A stretch of 40,943 bases of DNA from Bacillota bacterium (GCA_023424965.1 JAFADI010000080.1:1-40943); one strand, 5' to 3'. Positions 24,666-31,400 are shown, counted from the first letter of the stretch. Notes: generated from the letters alone by a model not told the origin. A program made the numbers and translations.

Positions 24666-24687
24666 GAAGAGTGAGCAAAGCAAAAAA

Positions 24688-24909
24688 TCAGCGGCTGGTA
24701 TTATGATCTGTCAGTTCCCTGTCCGTCAGAGTATCAACATAACAATTCCTGAGAGTTTCTTCAGCGTCACAGCTTTGCTGGTAAAACCAGAAAGAAACCC
24801 TGTCTTCGATTTCCCTGTCGTTGCCCTGGAGGGGATGGGGATACACTGCAATGAGCCTGTCGTTGCCCTTATCCCTAAGGCCAACTATTTTTCCTTCAAG
24901 TTTTTTCAT
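24688..24909 (-). CDS. Small protein of unknown function (73 residues)
   Basis: The product begins MKKLEGKIVGLRDKGNDRLI and is hydrophilic, with an aromatic stretch VSFWFYQQS and two Cys. No family is recognised. On the minus strand, GGAGG is five bases upstream of the ATG at 24909, which supports a real start. A longer reading from 24936 would overlap that site. A terminator follows. It lies 39 bases downstream of another minus-strand small gene, perhaps as an operon. Confidence 0.55.
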   Translation of the reverse strand: MKKLEGKIVGLRDKGNDRLIAVYPHPLQGNDREIEDRVSFWFYQQSCDAEETLRNCYVDTLTDRELTDHNTSR

Positions 24910-24948
24910 AATAACCTCCGTTTCCGAGCTTATCATAAGCTTTATATA

Positions 24949-25266
24949 TTAGAATTGTTTTTTTTGAGGCGTTTTATTCATTCTTTTCCCCTTTTTGCTG
25001 TCTTCTACCAAATTATTTATGTCCATCTCAACTTTGTGCTTTATCTTCTGATAGTTTCTATAGTCTGCAAGGCCGGAGATATGGTACTTCCTGCAGCATT
25101 TTCTGCAGACCCATATACTACCCGTCAGGCCGGTTCTTTTATGAAAGTTAAAGAAAAGTCTTGGTTTAAGAATTCTGCAGCACGAACAAAAAGGGAAAAG
25201 CTCCTGAAAAAAGCAAATTATAAAAAGGAAAGAAGTGAGTATTAGGAACAACAAGCTAATATCCAT
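24949..25266 (-). CDS. Small membrane protein with Cys pair (105 residues)
   Basis: The 105-residue product has an N-terminal hydrophobic segment (LLFLILTSFLFIICFF), Cys residues in FCSCC and VCRKCCRKY, and a basic, charged C-terminus. The CxxC pair could form a small zinc site, but this is not a recognised domain. ATG at 25266 is preceded on the minus strand by GGGGG, an indifferent ribosome-binding site. It lies in the same direction as the next small gene and may be in one operon with it. Moderate confidence that it is coding. Confidence 0.45.
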   Translation of the reverse strand: MDISLLFLILTSFLFIICFFQELFPFCSCCRILKPRLFFNFHKRTGLTGSIWVCRKCCRKYHISGLADYRNYQKIKHKVEMDINNLVEDSKKGKRMNKTPQKKQF

Positions 25267-25366
25267 ATGGGCCCCCGTTTAACGACCTCTTATCTATACC
25301 TATATTGCGCAGGAATATATTTTATTACTTGAATTGAAAAACTTGATTTTGGAGATGTAAACTCAA

Positions 25367-25400
25367 TACAAAAGGAACGCCCGGGGGCGTTCCTTTTGTA
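25367..25400. terminator. Strong bidirectional terminator
   Basis: TACAAAAGGAACGCCC (25367-25382) is perfectly complementary to GGGCGTTCCTTTTGTA (25385-25400), with a GC-rich core and A/T-rich outer arms giving a T-run on both strands. It probably ends the SASP gene (minus strand). Confidence 0.8.
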
Positions 25401-25456
25401 TTGCTTTATCTTTGTCTGAGTCAGATACACTTGAAGTGAATTAAAAGTTATTTACC

Positions 25457-25624
25457 TTATTTGGTTCCATTATAAGATGAAAATACCTTTTTAACGATGT
25501 TGCCGCCGACCCTGCCGGCATCCCTTGATGTCAGATCACCATTGTAACCTTGTTTTAAGTTTACTCCAACTTCAGAAGCTATTTCGTACTTCATCTTATC
25601 AAACTTAGTTTTACTGTTAGCCAT
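25457..25624 (-). CDS. Alpha/beta-type small acid-soluble spore protein
   Basis: The 55-residue product begins MANSKTKFDKMKYEIASEVG and contains VNLKQGYNGDLTSRDAGRVG followed by GNIVKKVF. This matches the conserved SASP core (K-x-E-[IV]-A-x-E-[LV]-G, then G-Y-x-G-D-L-[ST]-[SA]-[RK]-x-x-G-x-x-G-G-x-[IM]-[VT]-[KR]). These proteins coat DNA in the dormant spore, protect it from UV and heat, and are broken down at germination by the GPR protease at the EIASE site, which is seen here. On the minus strand, GAGGAGG lies about eight bases before the ATG. The protein is slightly shorter than most members (60-75) because both ends are short. It proves that the organism forms endospores. Confidence 0.93.
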   Translation of the reverse strand: MANSKTKFDKMKYEIASEVGVNLKQGYNGDLTSRDAGRVGGNIVKKVFSSYNGTK

Positions 25625-25805
25625 TGTTATAGCCTCCTCATAATTTTTATTGACTATGCAGCCTTGCCGGCTGATAATCTACATTTAGTTTCTACGGTTT
25701 TAAAAAAAATATCACAGAAAATAATGTCAGCAGCGTCAGAAAAAAGTACCATGTTACTGGCTTGTATAAGTAGGGAATATATATTAAGGTAAAGGAGGGG
25801 GAATC

Positions 25806-25946
25806 ATGGATGTAAATTCAAGCAAAATCAAGCTCAATGATAACGACAGAAAAATAATCAACAACAATTCAAATATATGTACCGATTCTCATGGAGAAGG
25901 ATGTGGTACCATGGACACCAATGAAAGAAACGAAGCTTTGAATTAA
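25806..25946 (+). CDS. Small hydrophilic protein (46 residues)
   Basis: The product starts MDVNSSKIKLNDNDRKIINN and is Asn/Asp-rich, with two Cys (NICTDSHGEGCG). No family is recognised. The start is strongly supported by AAGGAGGGGG at about 25791-25800, five bases before the ATG. A terminator hairpin begins 12 bases after the stop. It lies divergent to the SASP gene, so a sporulation role is conceivable but only inferred. Confidence 0.6.
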   Translation: MDVNSSKIKLNDNDRKIINNNSNICTDSHGEGCGTMDTNERNEALN

Positions 25947-25957
25947 ACTCCGCTATA

Positions 25958-25998
25958 GGCGGCAACGCCTATTAAACTATCCGTTAATAGGCGCCGCC
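25958..25998. terminator. Terminator between small ORF and DUF378 gene
   Basis: GGCGGCAACGCCTATTAA pairs with TTAATAGGCGCCGCC across an 8-base loop with a small bulge, followed on the plus strand by AGTGCTTTTT. It sits between convergent genes and may serve both. Confidence 0.7.
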
Positions 25999-26026
25999 AG
26001 TGCTTTTTAACATAACACATTTCCAA

Positions 26027-26245
26027 TTATGTTCTTTCGGGCACACTGTTCTCTCTAAACAGAAGACTGATGCTGTATAAACCTGCCAGGCCTACAAGCG
26101 TATAAACGGTTCTGCTCATGAACGAAGCGGAGCCGCCCAATAAAGCCGCTACCAGATCATACTGGAACAAGCCTATTAATAGCCAGTTCAATGCGCCAAT
26201 GATCACTATGATTAATGCCAGTCTATCCAAAGGTGTTCTATTCAT
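26027..26245 (-). CDS. DUF378 family membrane protein (YuzA-like)
   Basis: The 72-residue protein has two membrane segments (ALIIVIIGALNWLLIGLF and TVYTLVGLAGLYSISLLF) separated by a short polar loop. The 'G-A-l-N-W-l-l-i-G-l-f-x-f-D-L-V-A-x-l-f-G' run is the hallmark of DUF378. Function is unknown; B. subtilis YuzA is the best-known member. On the minus strand AAGGAG lies eight bases before the ATG. Confidence 0.88.
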   Translation of the reverse strand: MNRTPLDRLALIIVIIGALNWLLIGLFQYDLVAALLGGSASFMSRTVYTLVGLAGLYSISLLFRENSVPERT

Positions 26246-26468
26246 TATTACAACTCCTTTTCACTTTTTAACTTATTATTTCCTGGTATTTACACAAAAA
26301 TACGTGGACCTATGAATTAATTATGGATATATTTCAAAATTAATACAAAAGTCCTATTTACAGGCTATACTTCCTTTGATAATATGTTCTCATAATTGTA
26401 CAATATATAGTATGTAACTGTATCTCGGTATGGAATCATATACAATATTATGGCAAGAGGTGTTTGAT

Positions 26469-26633
26469 ATGGATATGTTTCTTTTGGAAAAAAAGGTGGA
26501 AAGCCTTTTGAAAGATTTGAAGAGCTGCCTTGAATCCCAGAACCTTACTGAGCATGATGCATGTCTGATTAAAGCCGAGATTGATAAGATACTTTATGAA
26601 TGCATGTATTACAGGACAAAGCTCATTTCCTGA
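26469..26633 (+). CDS. Small protein, two helices, unknown function (54 residues)
   Basis: The product begins MDMFLLEKKVESLLKDLKSC. It is charged and predicted all-helical, with three Cys. A helix-turn-helix hairpin fold of the kind seen in Spo0E-like peptides is possible, but the diagnostic S-x-x-x-D of Spo0E is absent, so I do not call it that. The ATG at 26469 has AAGAGG about eight bases upstream; reading from 26430 is less supported. Confidence 0.5.
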   Translation: MDMFLLEKKVESLLKDLKSCLESQNLTEHDACLIKAEIDKILYECMYYRTKLIS

Positions 26634-26697
26634 GAAGTTGATATTTTCAATGATTTTTAAAAAAAATAAGCCGGGGAAGTTATTAAAGGTGCTTATG

Positions 26698-26706
26698 TGA
26701 TATAAT
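26698..26706 (+). promoter_or_regulatory. Extended -10 promoter before the PC4-like gene
   Basis: TGATATAAT (26698-26706) is a perfect extended -10 element without a clear -35. It would start transcription near 26713, at the base of a hairpin in the leader. Confidence 0.5.
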
Positions 26707-26714
26707 GGATAAAT

Positions 26715-26745
26715 GAGACCGTTGCTTGTATTTATACGCGGTCTC
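26715..26745 (+). promoter_or_regulatory. 5' leader hairpin, possible attenuator
   Basis: GAGACCG (26715-26721) is exactly complementary to CGGTCTC (26739-26745), with a nested GTAT/ATAC, followed by TTTGGCTTCTTA. It lies at the 5' end of the expected PC4-like transcript, 52 bases before the gene, so it may protect the mRNA end or partly terminate transcription. Confidence 0.45.
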
Positions 26746-26797
26746 TTTGGCTTCTTATGCGTTGTAAGACATTATATTAAAATACGGAGGAACGGCG

Positions 26798-27025
26798 ATG
26801 GCTGATTTTTGGGATCATGAAGAACTTGTTGGGAAAATAGAAAAAAACAGCAGGGAAGAAATTCACATCAAGAAGGTAGAGAAAAAAGGGAAAAAATATA
26901 TTGACATAAGGGTGTTCTGGTTTGACGGCAACAGTGATGAATTCAGACCCAGCCAGAAGGGTGTGACCATAGCTTTTGAAAGTTTTGGAGATTTTAAAGG
27001 AATTATCGAGTCAATTGAAATATAA
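26798..27025 (+). CDS. PC4/YdbC-family ssDNA-binding-like protein
   Basis: The 75-residue protein has a four-strand-plus-helix pattern, with IHIKKVEKKGKKYIDIRVFW and FDGNSDEFRPSQKGVTIAFE. The 'D-I-R-x-[WF]-F-x-x-x-x-E-F-x-P-[ST]-x-K-G-V-[ST]-[IL]' run is typical of the PC4/p15 coactivator family and its Lactococcus YdbC-type bacterial members, small dimers that bind single-stranded DNA. The ATG at 26798 follows a CGGAGG site. A terminator follows closely, so it is monocistronic. Confidence 0.8.
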   Translation: MADFWDHEELVGKIEKNSREEIHIKKVEKKGKKYIDIRVFWFDGNSDEFRPSQKGVTIAFESFGDFKGIIESIEI

Positions 27026-27039
27026 GGCTATAAAGACCG

Positions 27040-27063
27040 CCGCGCCTGAATCATCAGGCGCGG
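27040..27063 (+). terminator. Intrinsic terminator of the PC4-like gene
   Basis: CCGCGCCTGA (27040-27049) and TCAGGCGCGG (27054-27063) pair perfectly over 10 bases with a 4-base loop, followed by TTTATTTAAA. Confidence 0.85.
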
Positions 27064-27193
27064 TTTATTTAAATAACTGCCAGCTTCCGCGGTTAACCGA
27101 CAGTTAGTCCTAATACATATATGTATGTGGGATTTTTTTATTTATGTTATGGTTTGTTCCGGCATAGAGTACTTTATGCCAGGCCAGGGGTAA

Positions 27194-27610
27194 CTATACT
27201 TTTTGTGGAACCAGCACCGGTTTGTTTTCTTCAATGGAAAATAATTTGTTTGTCTTATTCAGTTCAAAAAGCTCACGCAAGTCGGCATTGAACCTGCGGG
27301 CGATTTGAAATATATTGTCGCTTTCCGATGCCACATACACGGCTATTTTACGGTTTGTAACCTGCTCAATGGCTTCTATCAGCAGTTGCATTCCATTTTC
27401 AACGGAATGGGTAATACTTTCAAGCTTTTGCAGCAAAGAAGCGTCGGTTGCCGATGACTTGACAATGGCAACGCTTTTGTGAAATTCGGAGTAAACGATG
27501 TACAGACTGGCCAAATCATGCGCTGCAGGTGAAAAGGCTCTATCAGGGCTGAGAAAATTCAGGTTTTGCCTGACTGCGCCCATGAATTCCGAAGCTTTTG
27601 TATTATCCAT
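27194..27610 (-). CDS. LysM-domain protein
   Basis: The 138-residue protein has an N-terminal helical region of unknown kind (about residues 1-90). A C-terminal LysM-like module follows, VYVASESDNIFQIARRFNAD, LRELFELNKTNKL and NKPVLVPQ, with the usual pattern 'V-x-x-g-D-t-l-xx-I-A-x-x-f-x-v-xx-xx-l-xx-N-x-i'. LysM binds N-acetylglucosamine polymers such as peptidoglycan. There is no signal peptide, so it may act inside, for example in the spore or mother cell. ATG at 27610 is preceded on the minus strand only by a weak ribosome-binding site (GGTGAT). Confidence 0.72.
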   Translation of the reverse strand: MDNTKASEFMGAVRQNLNFLSPDRAFSPAAHDLASLYIVYSEFHKSVAIVKSSATDASLLQKLESITHSVENGMQLLIEAIEQVTNRKIAVYVASESDNIFQIARRFNADLRELFELNKTNKLFSIEENKPVLVPQKV

Positions 27611-27743
27611 AAGGTATCACCACAGCTCTCTTTTGAAATATGGATCTATTAAATTTTTCCGGTTTACTTCCCGTTTGATTTATCTATAGTATAATATGTG
27701 AGTGACAGGGCAATTGTGATTATGTTTTGCAGGAGAGAAGCTG

Positions 27744-28496
27744 ATGGGCTTTATCGATATACCCAACCTGCCCCAGGCAGATGTGCGGCTGGTTTTGATT
27801 GACGGCAGAGCGGACGGCAGGATCATCGGAGAACTGCAGGCCAGAGGCGTGGAGTCAATCGCCACGAAGGCTTATCCGGGGCTTTACAGTGCCATTTCCC
27901 ACCATCCGGACATTTTTCTGCATCCCATCGGGGGTGACAGAATCGTGTATGCTCCGGGGATAAGTCCGGAGACACTGACCGCATTGGATGGACATGGGTT
28001 CTGCCTGATACGAGGAGCCGCGGAGCTCGGAAGCCGGTATCCCATGAACATCGCCTTTAACGTCGCCCGTGTAGGGCATTTTGCCATCCACAACTTTCGA
28101 TATACGGATCCGGTAGTGCTTGAAGAACTTAAAAAACTTGAAGTGGAGCTTATCAATGTCAAACAGGGGTACGCAAAATGTTCCGTGTCCGTTGTCGATG
28201 AAAAAAGTATTATAACCTCGGATAAAGGGATTGCCAGGGCGGCGGACAAAAAGGGTATGGATGTCCTGCTGATAGAGCCTGAAAGGGGCATAAGGCTGCC
28301 GGGCCTTGACATGGGCTTTATAGGCGGCAGCACCGGCCTGCTGGGGAGACATCAGTGGGCTGTCACAGGGGACCTGGACAGCTTGAAATCGGGTCCGGAA
28401 ATCCGTGCTTTCCTTTTGTCCAGAAATATAGAGCCGGTATGCCTTTCACCGGAACAAATTGTCGACGTAGGGTCCATTCTTCCCATTCAAATATAG
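27744..28496 (+). CDS. DUF6873-like (GME/pentein-fold) protein
   Basis: The 250-residue protein resembles a clostridial family I recall as DUF6873, assigned the guanidino-modifying-enzyme (GME, pentein) fold. Visible parts are ADVRLVLIDGRADGRIIGEL, 'HPDIFLHPIGGDRIVYAPG', 'NVKQGYAKCSVSVVDEKSII' and 'MGFIGGSTGLLG'. In pentein enzymes a late Cys is the nucleophile and an H-P-D/H motif is in the active site. Here Cys in YAKCS and the HPD of HHPDIF could fill these roles, but no reaction is known to me. ATG at 27744 has GGAGAG at about 27731-27736. A TATAAT at 27690-27695 may be its -10. Confidence 0.65.
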   Translation: MGFIDIPNLPQADVRLVLIDGRADGRIIGELQARGVESIATKAYPGLYSAISHHPDIFLHPIGGDRIVYAPGISPETLTALDGHGFCLIRGAAELGSRYPMNIAFNVARVGHFAIHNFRYTDPVVLEELKKLEVELINVKQGYAKCSVSVVDEKSIITSDKGIARAADKKGMDVLLIEPERGIRLPGLDMGFIGGSTGLLGRHQWAVTGDLDSLKSGPEIRAFLLSRNIEPVCLSPEQIVDVGSILPIQI

Positions 28497-28702
28497 CCCA
28501 ATTTATTGTTGAATCTGACGCTCCCATAGTAACTTACGAACTGAATACGCATATAATGTAGCAGAAATAATGATAATCTGCTTGAAAATCATGATGTGGG
28601 CAGGTTACACAGGTGGGCTTCTACGGAAAAAATAGGTATGGCAATAAGAAAAATTAAACTTAATTGGAAAATGTATGGCAAAAATTGCATAGTAGGACTG
28701 CT

Positions 28703-28731
28703 GCATACAACAATTTTCGAAAACATATACT
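28703..28731 (+). promoter_or_regulatory. Possible sigma-E-type promoter before ytxC
   Basis: GCATAC (28703-28708), then 15 bases, then CATATACT (28724-28731). The latter is one base off the mother-cell sigma-E -10 (CATACANT). The spacing is in the usual range and the gene it serves is a sporulation gene. Sigma-K and sigma-G cannot be excluded. Confidence 0.4.
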
Positions 28732-28754
28732 ACACTTGAAGGGAAGTGAAGTTG

Positions 28755-29669
28755 ATGCAGTATCTTTGCATAGGTGTTAACAACTGTGCTGATGATGTAA
28801 TGCAGCATCTAACCGGTGAACTACAGCAGCTGAAGAACAAAAAAATAAAATATTCCATCGATGAAGTTAATTCCGGTGATTCGACTTCCATAATCTGCTC
28901 TCTGGATGAGGACAAAATTTTAAATAAAAAACCAATCCAGGCGTATGATGCCCTGAGAGTCCATGTTTCAAACGCTCTTGCGGACTATATCATCAGGCAG
29001 TATGAGGAAAAGCTGATAACCAGGATCATAAATACCAACTATTGCTATTTTAATTCCAAGGAAAAGAAAGACATCCTGAGCCTAGCCGTCAAAATCATTA
29101 AGAACGATGACAAGGACTTCTTCAACACGCTTTTTAAGATACGCAGGCGCAATGTGATTGTACGCAAGCTTTTTGAATATTTCGAACGGTCCAATAACCT
29201 GATTCTTGACGGCTTTGTCAATTTCAGATTGAAGGAATATATAAAGGATCTGGAAGAGATCGTTGAAAAAGCGGTAGATGATTTCCTGATGGATAGGGAA
29301 TACAAAGAATTTATAAGGCTTCTCAGATATTTTGTCGATATCCAGGAGCCAAAGTTCGACATCATCCATGTCATGACCGACTATGACGACAAGTATATTT
29401 TATTGGATGAATCTTTGCGAGAAATAACCAATGAGTGCATACAGGAATTTGTAAATGAGATTTCAGAAGGGGAGGTCAACCACGACGATCTGCTGGTCAG
29501 TTCACTTATAACCATGGCTCCCAAAAAGATTATTATCCACAGCATTGGGAAGTTTAAGAACAAAGAACTTTTGGAGACCATTAAAAATGTATTTACTGGT
29601 AAAATCATCGTATGCAATGGATGTGAAACATGCATGGCATATATTGTAAACCACCAGACGGAATGTTGA
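28755..29669 (+). CDS. ytxC: Putative sporulation protein YtxC
   Basis: The 304-residue protein matches the general make-up of the YtxC family: an all-helical hydrophilic chain with NYCYFNSKEKKDILSLAVKI, DGFVNFRLKEYIKDLEEIVE and VDDFLMDREYKEFIRLLRYF. It ends with a Cys pair in VCNGCETCM. YtxC is conserved in many spore formers and is made under sporulation control; its molecular role is not known to me. Start is the ATG at 28755, with GAAGGGA ten bases upstream; in-frame TTG (28752) and GTG (28746) are alternatives. A sigma-E-like promoter lies just upstream and a terminator just downstream. Confidence 0.82.
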   Translation: MQYLCIGVNNCADDVMQHLTGELQQLKNKKIKYSIDEVNSGDSTSIICSLDEDKILNKKPIQAYDALRVHVSNALADYIIRQYEEKLITRIINTNYCYFNSKEKKDILSLAVKIIKNDDKDFFNTLFKIRRRNVIVRKLFEYFERSNNLILDGFVNFRLKEYIKDLEEIVEKAVDDFLMDREYKEFIRLLRYFVDIQEPKFDIIHVMTDYDDKYILLDESLREITNECIQEFVNEISEGEVNHDDLLVSSLITMAPKKIIIHSIGKFKNKELLETIKNVFTGKIIVCNGCETCMAYIVNHQTEC

Positions 29670-29695
29670 TAAACCATGACAAACCGGATACTCAT

Positions 29696-29717
29696 AAAGC
29701 AGGCTTTTGCCTGCTTT
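29696..29717 (+). terminator. Intrinsic terminator of ytxC
   Basis: AAAGCAGGC (29696-29704) is exactly complementary to GCCTGCTTT (29709-29717), with a TTTT loop, and is followed by TAAATTTTTT. Confidence 0.8.
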
Positions 29718-29776
29718 TAAATTTTTTCCCGAAAAACATAGTCCTAATTTCCTACATAATATTTTATGCATATATA

Positions 29777-29804
29777 TTGACAAGTTTATATCAAATGATA
29801 CAAT
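29777..29804 (+). promoter_or_regulatory. Strong sigma-A promoter with no adjacent gene
   Basis: TTGACA (29777-29782), a 16-base spacer and TACAAT (29799-29804) with an extended TG. The -35 is perfect and the -10 is one base off. The next gene is almost 400 bases away and has its own promoter. Confidence 0.7.
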
Positions 29805-29810
29805 ATATCG

Positions 29811-30058
29811 TGTGAACACCATATGCTGTGTTCTGGAATACTCTTAAATACATAATGTGGTCCGGCAATGGCCGTAATGTACCAAAGCCAGCATTTAAGC
29901 CGGATTCACCCGTGTGATGAAAACAAATTTTCATTTTTTTACAAAAGATAAACTTACGAAGTTACTGAAGACGAACATTTAAAACAACAAAAGAAGAATT
30001 TTCCGGGGGAAAGAAAAGAGAGTTGATAGCTCTCTTTTTCCCTTTTTTTAGCGGTTTT
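29811..30058 (+). ncRNA. Candidate non-coding RNA
   Basis: Downstream of the strong promoter is a stretch without a credible gene that contains several stable hairpins. GAACAC/GTGTTC pairs just after the start, and CGGC/GCCG is enclosed by TGGT/ACCA. ATGAAAA (29917-29923) pairs with TTTTCAT (29928-29934), followed by six more T. A stronger stem, AAAGAGAG (30015-30022)/CTCTCTTT (30030-30037) with GGGAAA/TTTCCC outside and TTTCCCTTTTTTT behind, ends the interval. An RNA of about 130 or 240 bases would result. A 21-codon reading frame from 29917 has no ribosome-binding site. No known RNA family was recognised. Confidence 0.45.
30015..30058 (+). terminator. Strong intrinsic terminator
   Basis: AAAGAGAG (30015-30022) pairs with CTCTCTTT (30030-30037), extended outward by GGGAAA and TTTCCC. 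It is followed by a CCTTTTTTT tract. It ends the candidate non-coding transcript. Confidence 0.75.
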
Positions 30059-30089
30059 TTTGAAGCCTTCACCTCCATTTCCGGACTGT

Positions 30090-30119
30090 TTGAAATAACT
30101 CGCCCATGTGTGATAAAAT
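30090..30119 (+). promoter_or_regulatory. Promoter for the P-loop/Asp23 gene
   Basis: TTGAAA (30090-30095), an 18-base spacer and TAAAAT (30114-30119) with TG one base before (TGATAAAAT). It lies after the terminator at 30058 and before the gene at 30196. Confidence 0.55.
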
Positions 30120-30195
30120 GTATTTAATCTGAAAGACGCCGGTCTGGAAAGCGGATGTACATATTTTGCTGTAATGCCTGGAGGTATAACCGGAT

Positions 30196-31029
30196 TTGAG
30201 AACAGTAGCATTTATCGGGCCCAGCGGCACGGGGAAGAGCCATCGAGCCACCTGGGTCGCAAGAGAAAGAGGAATCGAATTTATAATAGACGACGGTTTG
30301 CTGATTAGGGGAAACCGCATTGTGGGGGGACGTTCTGCAAAAAGAGAGACGACAAAGATAGGCTCTATCAAATGTGCCCTTTTTACCAACAATGACCACG
30401 CAGAAGAGATAAAGCGGGTTGTAAGGATTTATGATCCTGAAGCCATCCTTATCCTGGGCACCTCGGACGGCATGGTGGAGACCATTGCAAAAAGGCTGGA
30501 ATTCCCGCCCATAAGTGAAAAGGTACTGATTTCCGATGTGGCAAGTGAATTCGAAATCAAGCAGGCCATTTCTACCCGGAGGGAACAGGGGAAGCACGTC
30601 ATTCCCGTACCTACGTTTGAAATAAAGAAAGACTTTTCCGGCTATTTCCTTGACCCCCTGCAGATATTCAAGAGAAAAGGAAAGGGCAGCTACCAGCTCA
30701 TCGGGGAAAAATCCGTGGTAAGGCCTACCTTCAGCTATCTTGGCCGGTATACCATATCCGACTATACCATTTACCAGATTATCGAGTATGTAGCGTCAAG
30801 CATCGAAGGAGTCCACAGGATATCCAGGTTCAGGGCGGAAAACCACCCTGACGGGATTTATATCGAGATGGACCTGGTGCTGATATATGGCTATACCATA
30901 AAGCCCCTGCTGCGAAGCATCCAGGAAAAGGTGAGCGAAGAGGTGGAGCGGCTGACTGCATTGAATATCAAGGCACTGAACCTCCTTGCAAAATCTCTTG
31001 TCGTGGAGCAAAAGAAGCTGGAGGAATGA
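30196..31029 (+). CDS. P-loop ATPase fused to an Asp23/Gls24-like domain
   Basis: The 277-residue protein has two parts. Residues 1 to about 170 form a P-loop domain with Walker A FIGPSGTGKSHRATWVAR, an acidic pair in FIIDDGLLIRG, and ILILGTSDGMVETIAKR. About 180-277 resemble the Asp23/Gls24 (alkaline shock) domain: RYTISDYTIYQIIEYVASSI, EGVHRISRF, GIYIEMDLVLIYGYTI and a long C-terminal helix. Asp23-like proteins collect at the membrane and are linked to envelope stress; the ATPase part may control that. TTG at 30196 has GGAGGT at about 30180-30185. I recall this architecture from Clostridia but not its function. Confidence 0.72.
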   Translation: MRTVAFIGPSGTGKSHRATWVARERGIEFIIDDGLLIRGNRIVGGRSAKRETTKIGSIKCALFTNNDHAEEIKRVVRIYDPEAILILGTSDGMVETIAKRLEFPPISEKVLISDVASEFEIKQAISTRREQGKHVIPVPTFEIKKDFSGYFLDPLQIFKRKGKGSYQLIGEKSVVRPTFSYLGRYTISDYTIYQIIEYVASSIEGVHRISRFRAENHPDGIYIEMDLVLIYGYTIKPLLRSIQEKVSEEVERLTALNIKALNLLAKSLVVEQKKLEE

Positions 31030-31078
31030 CAGGCGTTGTGAAGGATAATTAGTATTGTCATAAAAATGGAAAATGGAT

Positions 31079-31107
31079 TTGGAAAATTATATTATCAGAG
31101 ATAATAT
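31079..31107 (+). promoter_or_regulatory. Sigma-A-type promoter in the gap after the P-loop gene
   Basis: TTGGAA (31079-31084), a 17-base spacer and TAATAT (31102-31107). Both hexamers are one or two bases off consensus. There is no gene downstream until 31531, but a terminator follows at 31192-31240. Confidence 0.5.
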
Positions 31108-31113
31108 GAATGT

Positions 31114-31240
31114 TCGGCCGGCCGGGACTGTGCATGGACATTGTTGAATCGTCTTGAAAACTTAGCATGATAAGGATAATCGTTGGATTATACCCCTAAG
31201 ATAATTTAGTACTTTATATTAATTTATCTAAGGGGTTTTT
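31114..31240 (+). ncRNA. Candidate small RNA, promoter to terminator
   Basis: Between the promoter at 31079-31107 and the terminator at 31192-31240 lies about 125 bases with a GC-rich palindrome (GGCCGGCC) at the 5' side and a perfect ATAATC-GTTG-GATTAT hairpin near 31179-31194. No reading frame with a ribosome-binding site was seen. It could alternatively be the 3' end of the preceding gene's transcript. Confidence 0.35.
31195..31240 (+). terminator. Intrinsic terminator after the P-loop gene or small RNA
   Basis: CCCCTAAGATAA and TTATCTAAGGGG are complementary with a single mismatch and a large AT-rich loop, followed by TTTTTTG. It is the only clear terminator in the 501-base gap 31030-31530. 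Confidence 0.65.
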
Positions 31241-31366
31241 TGTTTTTGAAAAGCCATTTTTTAATTTGCACCCGATAGAAAGTGAAGTATTTTCTCCCCG
31301 CGCTGTAAATCCGTTCCAGGCCAGTCTGTGCAATTTCGGTAACCAAATCTCATCTCAAGTAAGATG

Positions 31367-31400
31367 TGAAAGTAGACCACCAATATGAGAATGTTGGAAT
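31367..31400 (+). promoter_or_regulatory. Operator-like motif, copy 1 (binding-protein gene)
   Basis: TGAAA-N3-GACCACCAATATGA-N2-ATGTT-N-GAAT. A near-identical copy is at 40636-40669, and the distance from GACC to the start codon is 156 bases here and 157 there. A weaker version lies at 37021-37040. It is a likely site for the YesN-type regulator encoded at 37117. A short inverted repeat TATCGC/GCGATA also lies between it and the gene. Confidence 0.6.

Noticed and set aside
24664..25245. Long plus-strand open frame (193 codons)
   Set aside because: It lies over two minus-strand genes, has no ribosome-binding site and an unnatural composition; the minus-strand frames have better starts and a terminator.
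26469..26633. Spo0E-like aspartyl phosphatase
   Set aside because: Size and helical pattern fit, but the diagnostic S-x-x-x-D motif is missing.
26715..26745. tRNA-like hairpin
   Set aside because: No T-loop or anticodon arm; simple hairpin only.
28570..28635. Short frame ending GYTGGLLRKK in the gap before ytxC
   Set aside because: No ribosome-binding site and too short to judge; probably chance.
29917..29982. 21-codon frame MKTNFHFFTKDKLTKLLKTN
   Set aside because: No ribosome-binding site; its first codons form the hairpin ATGAAAA/TTTTCAT. A peptide cannot be excluded but is not supported.
31114..31150. Insertion-sequence end at the GGCCGGCC palindrome
   Set aside because: No transposase, no matching inverted end and no target duplication nearby.
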